From Pseudomonadota bacterium (lineage in GTDB: Bacteria; Pseudomonadota; Alphaproteobacteria; Rhizobiales; Aestuariivirgaceae), in the NCBI GenBank assembly GCA_016522385.1, contig JAEKFU010000486.1:1-29837 (forward strand): DNA of 29,837 bases, given 5' to 3'. The position numbers were made by a program, and so were the translations under genes. Below are positions 23,353-29,837 of this stretch, in pieces. The first letter of the stretch is position 1. Each line of letters begins with the position of its first letter. The notes below the pieces were generated by a model. The model saw only the letters and a list, made by a program, of their open reading frames with translations. It was not told the origin of the DNA and made no database searches.

Positions 23353-24330
23353 ATGCAAAACTGGATTTTCATTGGCTTAGGCGCTGGACTGGCTGCTGTC
23401 GCCTTACATGCGACGGTTGTCACCGGCTCGCCATTTTCACTAATCCTGTTTTATCTTGCCCCGTTGCCGCTGTTTCTGGCTGGTCTGGGCTGGGGAGCCG
23501 TCACGGCAGCAGCCGGCGGGCTGGTCGGTTCGCTGGTCCTGTCGGCGACCATCGGCATCAAGCCGGGTATCTTTTTTGTTATTTCAACAGCCATCGCACC
23601 GGTCGTTCTGTCGCATCTGGCGTTGAAAAACCGCCCGGCCGGTGTCGGCGGTGCGGTTGAGGGCGAAGCGGCCGATGATGATGTCGAGTGGTATCCTGAA
23701 GGTCGACTCATCTTGTGGTGTGCACTGATCGCCTGCGCGCTCATGACGATCACAATTTTCGTCATCGGCGGAAGTGCGGAAGGTTTCGAGGCAATCGTCA
23801 AAAACAGTCTGGACGCCGTCGTCGCCCAAGTGACCGAAGGCGTCGGTCCCGATGAACTGACAAGGGTCCAACAGGCAATTCAGGTGTTCAGCAAATTCGC
23901 CGCACCTATCGGCGCTTGCGTCTGGCTGCTGTCCACCTTGTTCAATCTGTGGGCCGCCTCGCGAATTCTCAATACCTCGGGACGGTCGCCGCGCCCCTGG
24001 GCAGCATTCCGCAGTTATGCGCTGCCGCGGACGTCCACCTTGGCCATCGCCGTTGCAATTTGTGCCTCTTTTGTGCCAGGCACAATTGGCCTGATCGGTC
24101 TGGTCGGTGTGGCGCTCATGACCACAATATTCACCATTATCGGTCTGGCGGTGTTGCACGGCGTCACCTTGGGCAATCCAATGCGCCCCTTCATGCTGGC
24201 AACGACTTATGCGGCGCTGTTCGTTCTGAGCTGGGTGATAATGCTACCGCTGGTAGTCCTGGCCCTGGTGGATCTTATATTTGATCTGCGGCGGCGACGC
24301 GCGGCAGCCACGACCGGTAAAAATGATTGA
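23353..24330 (+). CDS. DUF2232 family multi-spanning membrane protein
   Basis: A 325-residue inner-membrane protein with about eight hydrophobic segments and a short charged loop after segment 3 or 4 (GEAADDDVEWYPEGRL). DUF2232 proteins between rpsR and rplI are usual in alphaproteobacteria; a related family is also found in Firmicutes as YybS. Function is unknown. The start ATG 23353 follows GAGGGA; a stop codon at 23335-23337 in this frame excludes anything longer, even though a stronger AGGAGGAGG lies further upstream. Its constant position suggests a link to ribosome or envelope supply, but no mechanism is visible. Confidence 0.85.
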   Translation: MQNWIFIGLGAGLAAVALHATVVTGSPFSLILFYLAPLPLFLAGLGWGAVTAAAGGLVGSLVLSATIGIKPGIFFVISTAIAPVVLSHLALKNRPAGVGGAVEGEAADDDVEWYPEGRLILWCALIACALMTITIFVIGGSAEGFEAIVKNSLDAVVAQVTEGVGPDELTRVQQAIQVFSKFAAPIGACVWLLSTLFNLWAASRILNTSGRSPRPWAAFRSYALPRTSTLAIAVAICASFVPGTIGLIGLVGVALMTTIFTIIGLAVLHGVTLGNPMRPFMLATTYAALFVLSWVIMLPLVVLALVDLIFDLRRRRAAATTGKND

Positions 24331-24375
24331 ATTCTCGACACCAACAATCAACAGTTCGCAAGAAGGAGAACGATA

Positions 24376-25017
24376 ATGGAAGTCATTTTGCTGGAAAGGG
24401 TCGACAAGCTCGGCGCGCTTGGCGACACGGTGCGGGTCAAGAACGGTTACGCCCGCAATTATCTGCTGCCGAGCGGGAAGGCGCTCAGGGCAACACCTGC
24501 AAACCGGGAGAAGTTCGAAGCCGACCGCACAGCCATCGAGGCAAAAAACGAAGAACGCCGGCTGGCCGCCGCAACAGATTCGGAAAAGCTCGATGGTCAG
24601 AGCTATGTGGTCATCCGACAGGCCGGCGAATCCGGTCAGCTGTACGGCTCGGTATCGACGCGCGACATTGCGGCTGCCGCGTCGGACGGCGGAATCCCGG
24701 TCAAACGGAATAATGTGCTGCTCGATGCGCCAATCAAAACGATCGGACTGTACACGGTGCGCGTCTCACTGCATCCAGAAGTCATTGTCGAAGTGTCCAT
24801 CAATGTGGCCCGAACTGAGGATGAAGCCGAGGCGCAAGCGCGCGGTGAAGTCCTGATCGGCACCCAATCCGAGCGCGAAGAAGCCCGCCAGGCGGCAGAA
24901 GAGCTGTTCGCCGCAGAAGAATCCGAAAGCGCAAGAAATGGTGAAGGCGATGGCGACACACCAGAGGCCGAAGCCACACCGGATGCGGCTGACACACCTG
25001 AGGACACCCAAAAATAA
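24376..25017 (+). CDS. rplI: 50S ribosomal protein L9
   Basis: L9 binds 23S rRNA near the L1 stalk and helps keep reading frame. The N-terminal domain MEVILLERVDKLGALGDTV, VKNGYARNYLLPSGKAL, the long connecting helix and the C-terminal RNA-binding domain (GQLYGSVSTRDIA, VLLDAPIKTIGLYTV) are complete by about residue 150. A roughly 60-residue acidic Glu/Ala/Asp tail follows, making 213 residues against about 150 in E. coli. ATG 24376 has AAGGAG at ideal spacing. A strong hairpin lies after the stop. Confidence 0.97.
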   Translation: MEVILLERVDKLGALGDTVRVKNGYARNYLLPSGKALRATPANREKFEADRTAIEAKNEERRLAAATDSEKLDGQSYVVIRQAGESGQLYGSVSTRDIAAAASDGGIPVKRNNVLLDAPIKTIGLYTVRVSLHPEVIVEVSINVARTEDEAEAQARGEVLIGTQSEREEARQAAEELFAAEESESARNGEGDGDTPEAEATPDAADTPEDTQK

Positions 25018-25046
25018 CGCGTAATCTTTGTCACGCAGAATTTGTA

Positions 25047-25070
25047 TGGCTGCCAGGTCACTGGCAGCCA
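25047..25070 (+). terminator. Terminator hairpin after rplI
   Basis: A perfect ten-base stem, TGGCTGCCAG (25047-25056) with CTGGCAGCCA (25061-25070), closes a GTCA loop about 30 bases after the rplI stop. The following CAATCTTTCT is only moderately T-rich, but the stem and position make a factor-independent or assisted terminator likely. Confidence 0.65.
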
Positions 25071-25151
25071 CAATCTTTCTGCGGACCGGGAAACTGCCCT
25101 GACTGATCTTTTCGCGGACACAGGATCAAATCAACGCATACCCGCGACCTA

Positions 25152-25180
25152 TTGTCGCCAAACAGGTTTGTGACTATATT
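25152..25180 (+). promoter_or_regulatory. Candidate promoter of the cfa gene
   Basis: TTGTCG (25152-25157) and TATATT (25175-25180) are 17 bases apart, with CTATAT overlapping, as in rhizobial housekeeping promoters. The start codon of cfa lies about 85 bases downstream of the -10. Confidence 0.45.
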
Positions 25181-25265
25181 TACGGTAGGGCAAAATTTGC
25201 CTGGCATGGGAGGTCCTGGAGCGCACGACTAACAAGAAAAAGCGTTCCGTAAGAGAGATACGAAC

Positions 25266-26552
25266 ATGTTGTTTGTGTTTCGAAATATGTTGCGATCGGT
25301 CTTTACTACCGGCCGGCTGACAGTCGTCGAACCGTCGGGTAAGCGCCACAATTACGGCGACGGTACGGGCGATGCAGTCGTTGTCAGGATCAACGATTAC
25401 CAAACAGTTCTGAAACTGGCCATTCACCCGGACTTGTTTCTGGGCGAAGCCTACATGGATGGCGGACTGGAACTTGAGCACGGTACCATTTACGATCTGC
25501 TGGCGTTGGCGTCGATGAACCTGGCCGACATGAGGCGGATACCTGCACTGGATGTTCTCAGACAGATGCGCTCGGCAGTGCGCCGGGTGCAGGAATACAA
25601 TCCGGTCGGCAAGGCGCGCGAAAACGTGGCTCACCACTATGATCTGTCCGGTGAGCTGTATGATCTGTTCCTCGACCGCGACCGGCAATATTCCTGCGCC
25701 TATTTCGAATTCCCGGGCATATCGCTGGCAGATGCACAACGTGCCAAGAAGCGGCATTTGGCGGCCAAGCTAGATATACGTCCGGGTATGCGTGTGCTTG
25801 ACATCGGTTCAGGGTGGGGCGGGCTCGGTCTTTACCTGGCTGAAGTCTGTGATGCCGAGGTAACCGGCGTGACGCTGTCGAAGGAGCAGTACAAACTTTC
25901 CAATGAGCGGGCACAGCAGCGTGGCGTGGATAACCGGGTCAAGTTCGAGCTTACCGACTACAGACTGCTCAATGACAGCTTCGACCGGATCGTGTCGGTG
26001 GGCATGTTTGAGCATGTCGGTGTAGGTCACTATCGCGAGTTCTTCGATCACGTGCACAAGCTGCTGAAACCAGACGGCGTGGCGTGCCTGCACTCGATCT
26101 CACGGTCGAACGGCCCTGCCCCGACTAGTGCCTGGATCGGCAAGTACATCTTCCCAGGCGGCAGTATGCCGGCATTGTCGGAAGTCTTACCTCATATTGA
26201 AAAGAGCGGTCTTTATGTGACTGACATTGAAGTGCTGCGAATGCATTATGCCGAAACGCTCAAGTCCTGGCGGCAGCGGTTCGCCGACCACCGCGACCGG
26301 GCCAAGGAGATCTATGACGAACGTTTTTGCCGGATGTGGGAATTCTACCTGTCCGGATCGGAATGCAGCTTCAGGTATGACTATCTCAACAACTTCCAGA
26401 TCCAGATGACACGTGACAAGCTCGCGTTACCGCTGACCCGTGATTACATCCAGCGCGAGGAAGACCGGCTGCGCCGCATCGACAGCAAGCGGCGGCAACT
26501 TGCTTCCGTTCCGGGAGGTCGCAAGCGCGCGAATCGGGCTAATATCAAGTAG
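25266..26552 (+). CDS. cfa: Cyclopropane-fatty-acyl-phospholipid synthase family protein
   Basis: Cfa adds a methylene from S-adenosylmethionine across the double bond of unsaturated chains in membrane phospholipids, usually in stationary phase or acid stress. The 428-residue protein has an N-terminal lipid-binding region (residues 1-110, with LFLGEAYMDGGLEL), then ENVAHHYDLSGELYDLFLD, the QYSCAYF motif with C144, the SAM-binding LDIGSGWGGLGLYLAE (179-193) and VGMFEHVG. All are typical of class I Cfa/CmaA enzymes. ATG 25266 is preceded by AAGAGAGA. The protein ends in a basic tail. Its own promoter and the terminator upstream make it a single-gene unit inserted between rplI and dnaB. A related methyltransferase of other lipid specificity cannot be excluded. 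Confidence 0.88.
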   Translation: MLFVFRNMLRSVFTTGRLTVVEPSGKRHNYGDGTGDAVVVRINDYQTVLKLAIHPDLFLGEAYMDGGLELEHGTIYDLLALASMNLADMRRIPALDVLRQMRSAVRRVQEYNPVGKARENVAHHYDLSGELYDLFLDRDRQYSCAYFEFPGISLADAQRAKKRHLAAKLDIRPGMRVLDIGSGWGGLGLYLAEVCDAEVTGVTLSKEQYKLSNERAQQRGVDNRVKFELTDYRLLNDSFDRIVSVGMFEHVGVGHYREFFDHVHKLLKPDGVACLHSISRSNGPAPTSAWIGKYIFPGGSMPALSEVLPHIEKSGLYVTDIEVLRMHYAETLKSWRQRFADHRDRAKEIYDERFCRMWEFYLSGSECSFRYDYLNNFQIQMTRDKLALPLTRDYIQREEDRLRRIDSKRRQLASVPGGRKRANRANIK

Positions 26553-26586
26553 GTAGGTTTCTCGGAACCGGTCAGTAATGTGTTTT

Positions 26587-26629
26587 GCGAAAAGCAAGAG
26601 TTTTCGCGGAATGCTGCTAACTTTTTTTT
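26587..26629 (+). terminator. Possible terminator after cfa
   Basis: A seven-base stem GCGAAAA (26587-26593) with TTTTCGC (26601-26607) is followed, after 14 bases, by a run of eight T (26622-26629). The distance from stem to T run is larger than usual, so this is only a candidate. Confidence 0.35.
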
Positions 26630-26715
26630 GTAGGGTGTGAATAGCGCGGATAGCCGGTCGATTGTCGGCGGTCAATCTCGCCAGCATCTTTCCGGTGCGC
26701 TATCAACGTCGAGTA

Positions 26716-28221
26716 ATGGAAACAGCGATCGATCTCGGGCACCGCTCCGGCGGTGAGGATTCAGAGTCCGCCGAATACCGCCAGCAGCCACAGAATCTGG
26801 AGGCTGAACAAGCACTGCTGGGCGCCATTCTGGTCAACAATGAAGCCTGCGACCGGGTCAGCTCTTTCCTGCAACCTGGGCATTTCTTCGAAGCTGTACA
26901 CGCGCGAATTTACGAGGCTGCGTCGACCCTGATCCGGGCCGGTAAACTCGCCTCGCCCGTGACGCTGAAGTCTTACTTTGAATCCGATGAGACACTGAAC
27001 GAAATAGGCGGACCGGTCTATCTGGCGCGGCTCGCCGCAGCGGCAACCACAATCATCAATGCCGAGGAATACGGCCGGGCAATTCATGAACTGGCGCAAC
27101 GCCGTCGGCTGATCAGTATCGGCAGTGATATTGTCAACGACGCATTTGACACGCCGGTTGATACGACCGCCCGCGACCTGATCGAAACGGCTGAGCAGTC
27201 GCTGTATGAGATCGCTGAGACGGGGCGCTACGGCCAGGGTTTCCAACCCTTTGGCACGGCACTCACCGAAGCAATCGATATGGCGGCGGCGGCCTATCAA
27301 CGTGATGGCGGTTTGTCGGGTATTTCCACCGGTCTGAAGGATATCGATGACAAGATGGGCGGATTGCAGGCATCCGATCTCGTTATACTTGCGGCTCGGC
27401 CGGCCATGGGCAAGACGACGCTAGCCACAAACATTGCGTATAATGTTGCCGCCAAATACCGGGCCGATCACAACCCTGACGGCACGGTGAAGGTCGTAGA
27501 CGGCGGTGTTGTGGCGTTTTTCTCGCTGGAAATGTCGGCTGAACAATTGGCCACGCGCATCATCTCTGAACAATCTGGCGTATCGTCGGAAAAAATCCGC
27601 CGCGGCAAGATCGACGAGGCGGAATTCCATAAGATCGTCGAGGTGAGCCAGACACTGCAATCACTGCCGCTTTATATAGATGCGACCGGTGGATTGACCA
27701 TTTCCCAAGTCGCCGCCCGGGCCAGGCGGCTCAAGCGCCAGCGCGGACTAGGCCTGTTAGTGGTTGACTACATACAGCTACTGGCCGGATCATCGCGCCG
27801 GGCGTCTGAAGGCAGGGTTCAGGAAATCACCGAAATCACCACAAGCCTCAAGGCACTCGCCAAAGAGTTGAATGTACCTATTCTGGCACTGTCACAACTG
27901 TCGCGCCAAGTTGAAAGCCGCGACGACAAACGTCCACAACTGGCAGACCTGCGCGAATCCGGATCCATCGAACAGGACGCCGACGTCGTGATGTTCATCT
28001 ATCGCGAGGAATACTATCTTTCACGAAAGGAACCACGTGCCGGAACTCCTGAACATTTTGAGTGGCAGGAAGAAATGGAGCGGGCCACCGGCATTACGGA
28101 TGTCATTATCGGAAAACAGCGTCACGGCCCGACGGGCACAATTCAGCTTCAGTTTGACGCGAATTTGACACGATTCAGTAATCTTATAACAGAGGACTAT
28201 TTGCCGGAAAGGTTTGAGTGA
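26716..28221 (+). CDS. dnaB: Replicative DNA helicase DnaB
   Basis: DnaB is the hexameric 5'-3' helicase that drives the replication fork. From ATG 26716 the product is 501 residues. The N-terminal primase-interacting domain starts PQNLEAEQALLGAILVNNEA. The RecA-like motor carries Walker A at AARPAMGKTTLA (K233), FFSLEMSAEQLATRI, Walker B in GLLVVDYIQLL, and ALSQLSRQVESRDDKRPQLADLRESGSIEQDAD (given here as the H3/H4 region). The extra loop KYRADHNPDGTVKVVDGG before the H1a motif is common in Hyphomicrobiales. The frame extends to a TTG at 26662, rejected for lack of family similarity. No intein is present. Confidence 0.96.
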   Translation: METAIDLGHRSGGEDSESAEYRQQPQNLEAEQALLGAILVNNEACDRVSSFLQPGHFFEAVHARIYEAASTLIRAGKLASPVTLKSYFESDETLNEIGGPVYLARLAAAATTIINAEEYGRAIHELAQRRRLISIGSDIVNDAFDTPVDTTARDLIETAEQSLYEIAETGRYGQGFQPFGTALTEAIDMAAAAYQRDGGLSGISTGLKDIDDKMGGLQASDLVILAARPAMGKTTLATNIAYNVAAKYRADHNPDGTVKVVDGGVVAFFSLEMSAEQLATRIISEQSGVSSEKIRRGKIDEAEFHKIVEVSQTLQSLPLYIDATGGLTISQVAARARRLKRQRGLGLLVVDYIQLLAGSSRRASEGRVQEITEITTSLKALAKELNVPILALSQLSRQVESRDDKRPQLADLRESGSIEQDADVVMFIYREEYYLSRKEPRAGTPEHFEWQEEMERATGITDVIIGKQRHGPTGTIQLQFDANLTRFSNLITEDYLPERFE

Positions 28222-28224
28222 GTC

Positions 28225-28257
28225 GTTTGCCTTTTTGTGGTCGCGGTTCAGGCAAAC
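28225..28257 (+). repeat. Inverted repeat between dnaB and alr
   Basis: GTTTGCCT (28225-28232) and AGGCAAAC (28250-28257) are exact reverse complements with a 17-base loop that begins with four T. It lies just after the dnaB stop in a 115-base gap and could weakly attenuate transcription. Confidence 0.3.
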
Positions 28258-28336
28258 TCTGGCCGGCAGTTGGTTAGCGCGGATGCCGTCGCAACGGATC
28301 CGTGACGCATGATGAATCGCCATCACAGGAGAGGGT

Positions 28337-29494
28337 GTGACGGACGATCAAATCATATTCGGCCCACCGCCGGATACTCCGGAATTGGCCTGCGCAACAC
28401 TTAACGTCGATCTGAAAGTGTTGCAGGATAATTGGCGCCGGCTGGCCGCGGACACGAAACCGGCAATCTGTGCTGCAACCATCAAGGGCGACGGTTACGG
28501 GCTGGGTCTAGAACCGGTTGCCCGGGCGCTCGCTTCAGCTGGCTGTAGTACATTCTTTGTTGCGCTGCCCCATGAAGGAGCAGTGCTGCGATCTGTCCTG
28601 CCGTCCGCCGACATCTATGTCCTGAACGGCTTGCTGGCAAAATCGGCACCTTGTTATGCCGATCACCAACTCTTGCCCGTGCTGGGGTCGTTGGATGAAA
28701 TCAACGAGTGGTCAGATTACTGTGCCGCGACCGGTCAGCGTCTGGCCTGCGCTTTGCACATCGACACTGGGATCAACCGGTTGGGTCTTTCGGCAGCAGA
28801 TGTCGAAGAGCTTGCCGCCATACCACAAAGCCTTGGTATCATTGGTGTGCGTTTGGTGATGAGCCACTTGTCCAATGGCGACGATCCAGGCGCGGAGATG
28901 AACCGTGAGCAGTTGGACGAATTCAACCGACTGCGGGCGCTACTGCCGCAAGCGCCTGCCAGCATCGCCAATTCACCCGGCTGTTTTCTCGGACCTGATT
29001 TCGCGCTCGACATGGTGCGTCCCGGGATCGGGCTTTATGGTGGAAATCCGTTTTCCTCGCGGCCCAATCCAATGTCGCCCGTCGTGCGTCTTTATGCGCC
29101 GATCCTCCAAGTGCGTGACGTCGCTCCTGGTGAGGCGGTCGGATACGGTGCATCCTGGCAGGCGGGGCGACAATCGCGTGTCGCAGTGCTCGGTGTCGGG
29201 TACCGCGATGGCTATCCCCGGGCGCTCAGCTATCCGGCCCATGATGGCCCGGCACATGTGATGATCGGCGGTCATTACGCGCCGGTCGTCGGACGCGTGT
29301 CGATGGATATGATCACCGTCGATGTCACTGACATATCTCCGGACTTTGCCCGCCGCGGCATCAATGCGGAAATCATGGGAGACCACGTTACCGTTGACGA
29401 TATCGCACGGTGGGCAAATACTATCCCATATGAGATTTTAACCCATTTGGGTTCGCGCTACGCTCGGCTATACTCTCCGTTCGATTTAGAGTGA
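28337..29494 (+). CDS. alr: Alanine racemase
   Basis: Alr interconverts L- and D-alanine using PLP, supplying D-alanine for peptidoglycan. The 385-residue protein has the TIM-barrel lysine K50 in AATIKGDGYGLG, the H-D-T-G-I-N-R-L-G segment (HIDTGINRLGL), the MVRPGIGLYGG cofactor loop, and the second catalytic base Y270 in AVGYGASW. The C-terminal domain includes VGRVSMDMITVDVTD, as in other Alr. The PLP motif reads IKGDGYGLG instead of the more common VKADAYGHG, a conservative divergence. GTG 28337 is chosen with AGGAGAG directly upstream; no closer in-frame ATG fits the family start. It is 37 bases upstream of an MlaE-type permease gene. Confidence 0.94.
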   Translation: MTDDQIIFGPPPDTPELACATLNVDLKVLQDNWRRLAADTKPAICAATIKGDGYGLGLEPVARALASAGCSTFFVALPHEGAVLRSVLPSADIYVLNGLLAKSAPCYADHQLLPVLGSLDEINEWSDYCAATGQRLACALHIDTGINRLGLSAADVEELAAIPQSLGIIGVRLVMSHLSNGDDPGAEMNREQLDEFNRLRALLPQAPASIANSPGCFLGPDFALDMVRPGIGLYGGNPFSSRPNPMSPVVRLYAPILQVRDVAPGEAVGYGASWQAGRQSRVAVLGVGYRDGYPRALSYPAHDGPAHVMIGGHYAPVVGRVSMDMITVDVTDISPDFARRGINAEIMGDHVTVDDIARWANTIPYEILTHLGSRYARLYSPFDLE

Positions 29495-29531
29495 TCTTCC
29501 CCGTAAGAAACAGAGTTGACGGAGGCAGGCG

Positions 29532-29837
29532 GTGAACTTCTTTGCGCAAATTGGCCGTGTGGTGCTAGCGTTGTGTGCTGAGATCGGCCGTCTTGCCGTG
29601 TTCACCCAAAACGCGCTTGTGTCAGGTTTGCTGCCACCTTTCTACTTACGGCAGGTCCTCGATCAACTGCTTCGCATCGGTTACAATTCCTTGCCGGTGG
29701 TGGGCCTCACCGCATTTTTCACCGGCGGCGTGCTGGCACTGCAGATCTATATCGGCGGGTCGCGCTTCAATGCAGAATCGGTGGTGCCGTCAATCGTGTC
29801 TTTGGCGATCACCCGCGAGCTGGGACCGGTGCTGGCC
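29532..29837 (+). CDS. mlaE: MlaE-type ABC transporter permease, 5' part (3' end outside the window)
   Basis: An open frame of 102 codons starts at GTG 29532 with GGAGG at good spacing and runs off the window. The visible protein opens NFFAQIGRVVLALCAEIGRL and continues LRQVLDQLLRIGYNSLPVVGLTAFFTGGVLALQ (shown to place the segments) and SLAITRELGPVLA. These are landmarks of MlaE/Ttg2B permeases, inner-membrane parts of the ABC system that moves phospholipids between membranes and maintains outer-membrane asymmetry. In Hyphomicrobiales this permease is commonly found after alr, followed by the MlaF ATPase and MlaD genes, which would lie beyond the window. Family is confident; the exact substrate is by analogy. 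Confidence 0.88.
   Translation, partial: MNFFAQIGRVVLALCAEIGRLAVFTQNALVSGLLPPFYLRQVLDQLLRIGYNSLPVVGLTAFFTGGVLALQIYIGGSRFNAESVVPSIVSLAITRELGPVLA

Noticed and set aside
23584..24159. A 191-codon open frame on the minus strand
   Set aside because: It lies antisense inside the DUF2232 gene and its residues (many Asp, Arg, Gly, His) look like a reverse-strand shadow of membrane segments.
26662..26715. TTG start for dnaB adding 18 residues
   Set aside because: The added residues are not family-like and ATG 26716 gives the usual DnaB length and opening.
1..29837. tRNA, rRNA, CRISPR, insertion sequence or prophage
   Set aside because: I looked through the intergenic gaps and found no cloverleaf-like stretch, spaced direct repeats, transposase or integrase features; I could not run a dedicated scanner.

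Overview
The window reads as a chromosomal segment of an alphaproteobacterium, most likely of the Hyphomicrobiales (Rhizobiales) type. This rests on synteny and protein character: lptD-surA-pdxA-rsmA, then a fabD-fabG-acpP-fabF-mltG-yicC-gmk run on the opposite strand, then rpsF-rpsR-(DUF2232)-rplI-dnaB-alr followed by an MlaE-type permease. These are orders I associate with that group. Moderate-to-high GC with GTG starts and rhizobial-looking -10 boxes (CTATAT) agree. I cannot name a genus from the sequence.

Layout. Positions 1-4800 (+): 3' part of lptD, a SurA-like periplasmic chaperone, pdxA and rsmA; outer-membrane biogenesis, vitamin B6 synthesis and rRNA methylation. Positions 4855-5904 (+): a zinc alcohol dehydrogenase, convergent with the next block. 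Positions 5936-12564 (-): fabD, fabG, acpP, fabF, mltG, yicC and gmk; the type II fatty-acid synthesis core plus a cell-wall lytic transglycosylase, an RNase and guanylate kinase.

Positions 12688-22247 look like an accessory block placed between the fab cluster and the rpsF cluster. It holds a PhnZ/TmpB-like HD-domain oxygenase, a TauE/SafE permease with a small secreted four-cysteine protein, an MFS transporter divergent from a VOC-fold protein, a tiny very basic secreted protein, a serine beta-lactamase/esterase-fold hydrolase, an orphan Tat-exported dipeptide-type solute-binding protein, and a divergent pair of a PLP fold-type II dehydratase-like enzyme and an M20 amidohydrolase. Several of these are catabolic or transport genes and the phosphonate- and amino-acid-related ones lack their usual partners.

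Positions 22525-29837 (+): rpsF, rpsR, a DUF2232 membrane protein, rplI (followed by a clear hairpin), a cyclopropane-fatty-acid synthase, dnaB, alr and the first 102 codons of an MlaE-type ABC permease that runs off the window.

The core genes are ordinary and intact. I found no tRNA, rRNA, CRISPR array, insertion sequence or phage gene, and no gene-free stretch longer than 300 bases. No clearly undescribed multi-gene system is evident. The best leads are the orphan PhnZ-like oxygenase and its neighbours, the two small secreted proteins, the orphan binding protein with the PLP/M20 pair, a 25-bp palindrome upstream of yicC, and a strong hairpin in the rpsF leader.
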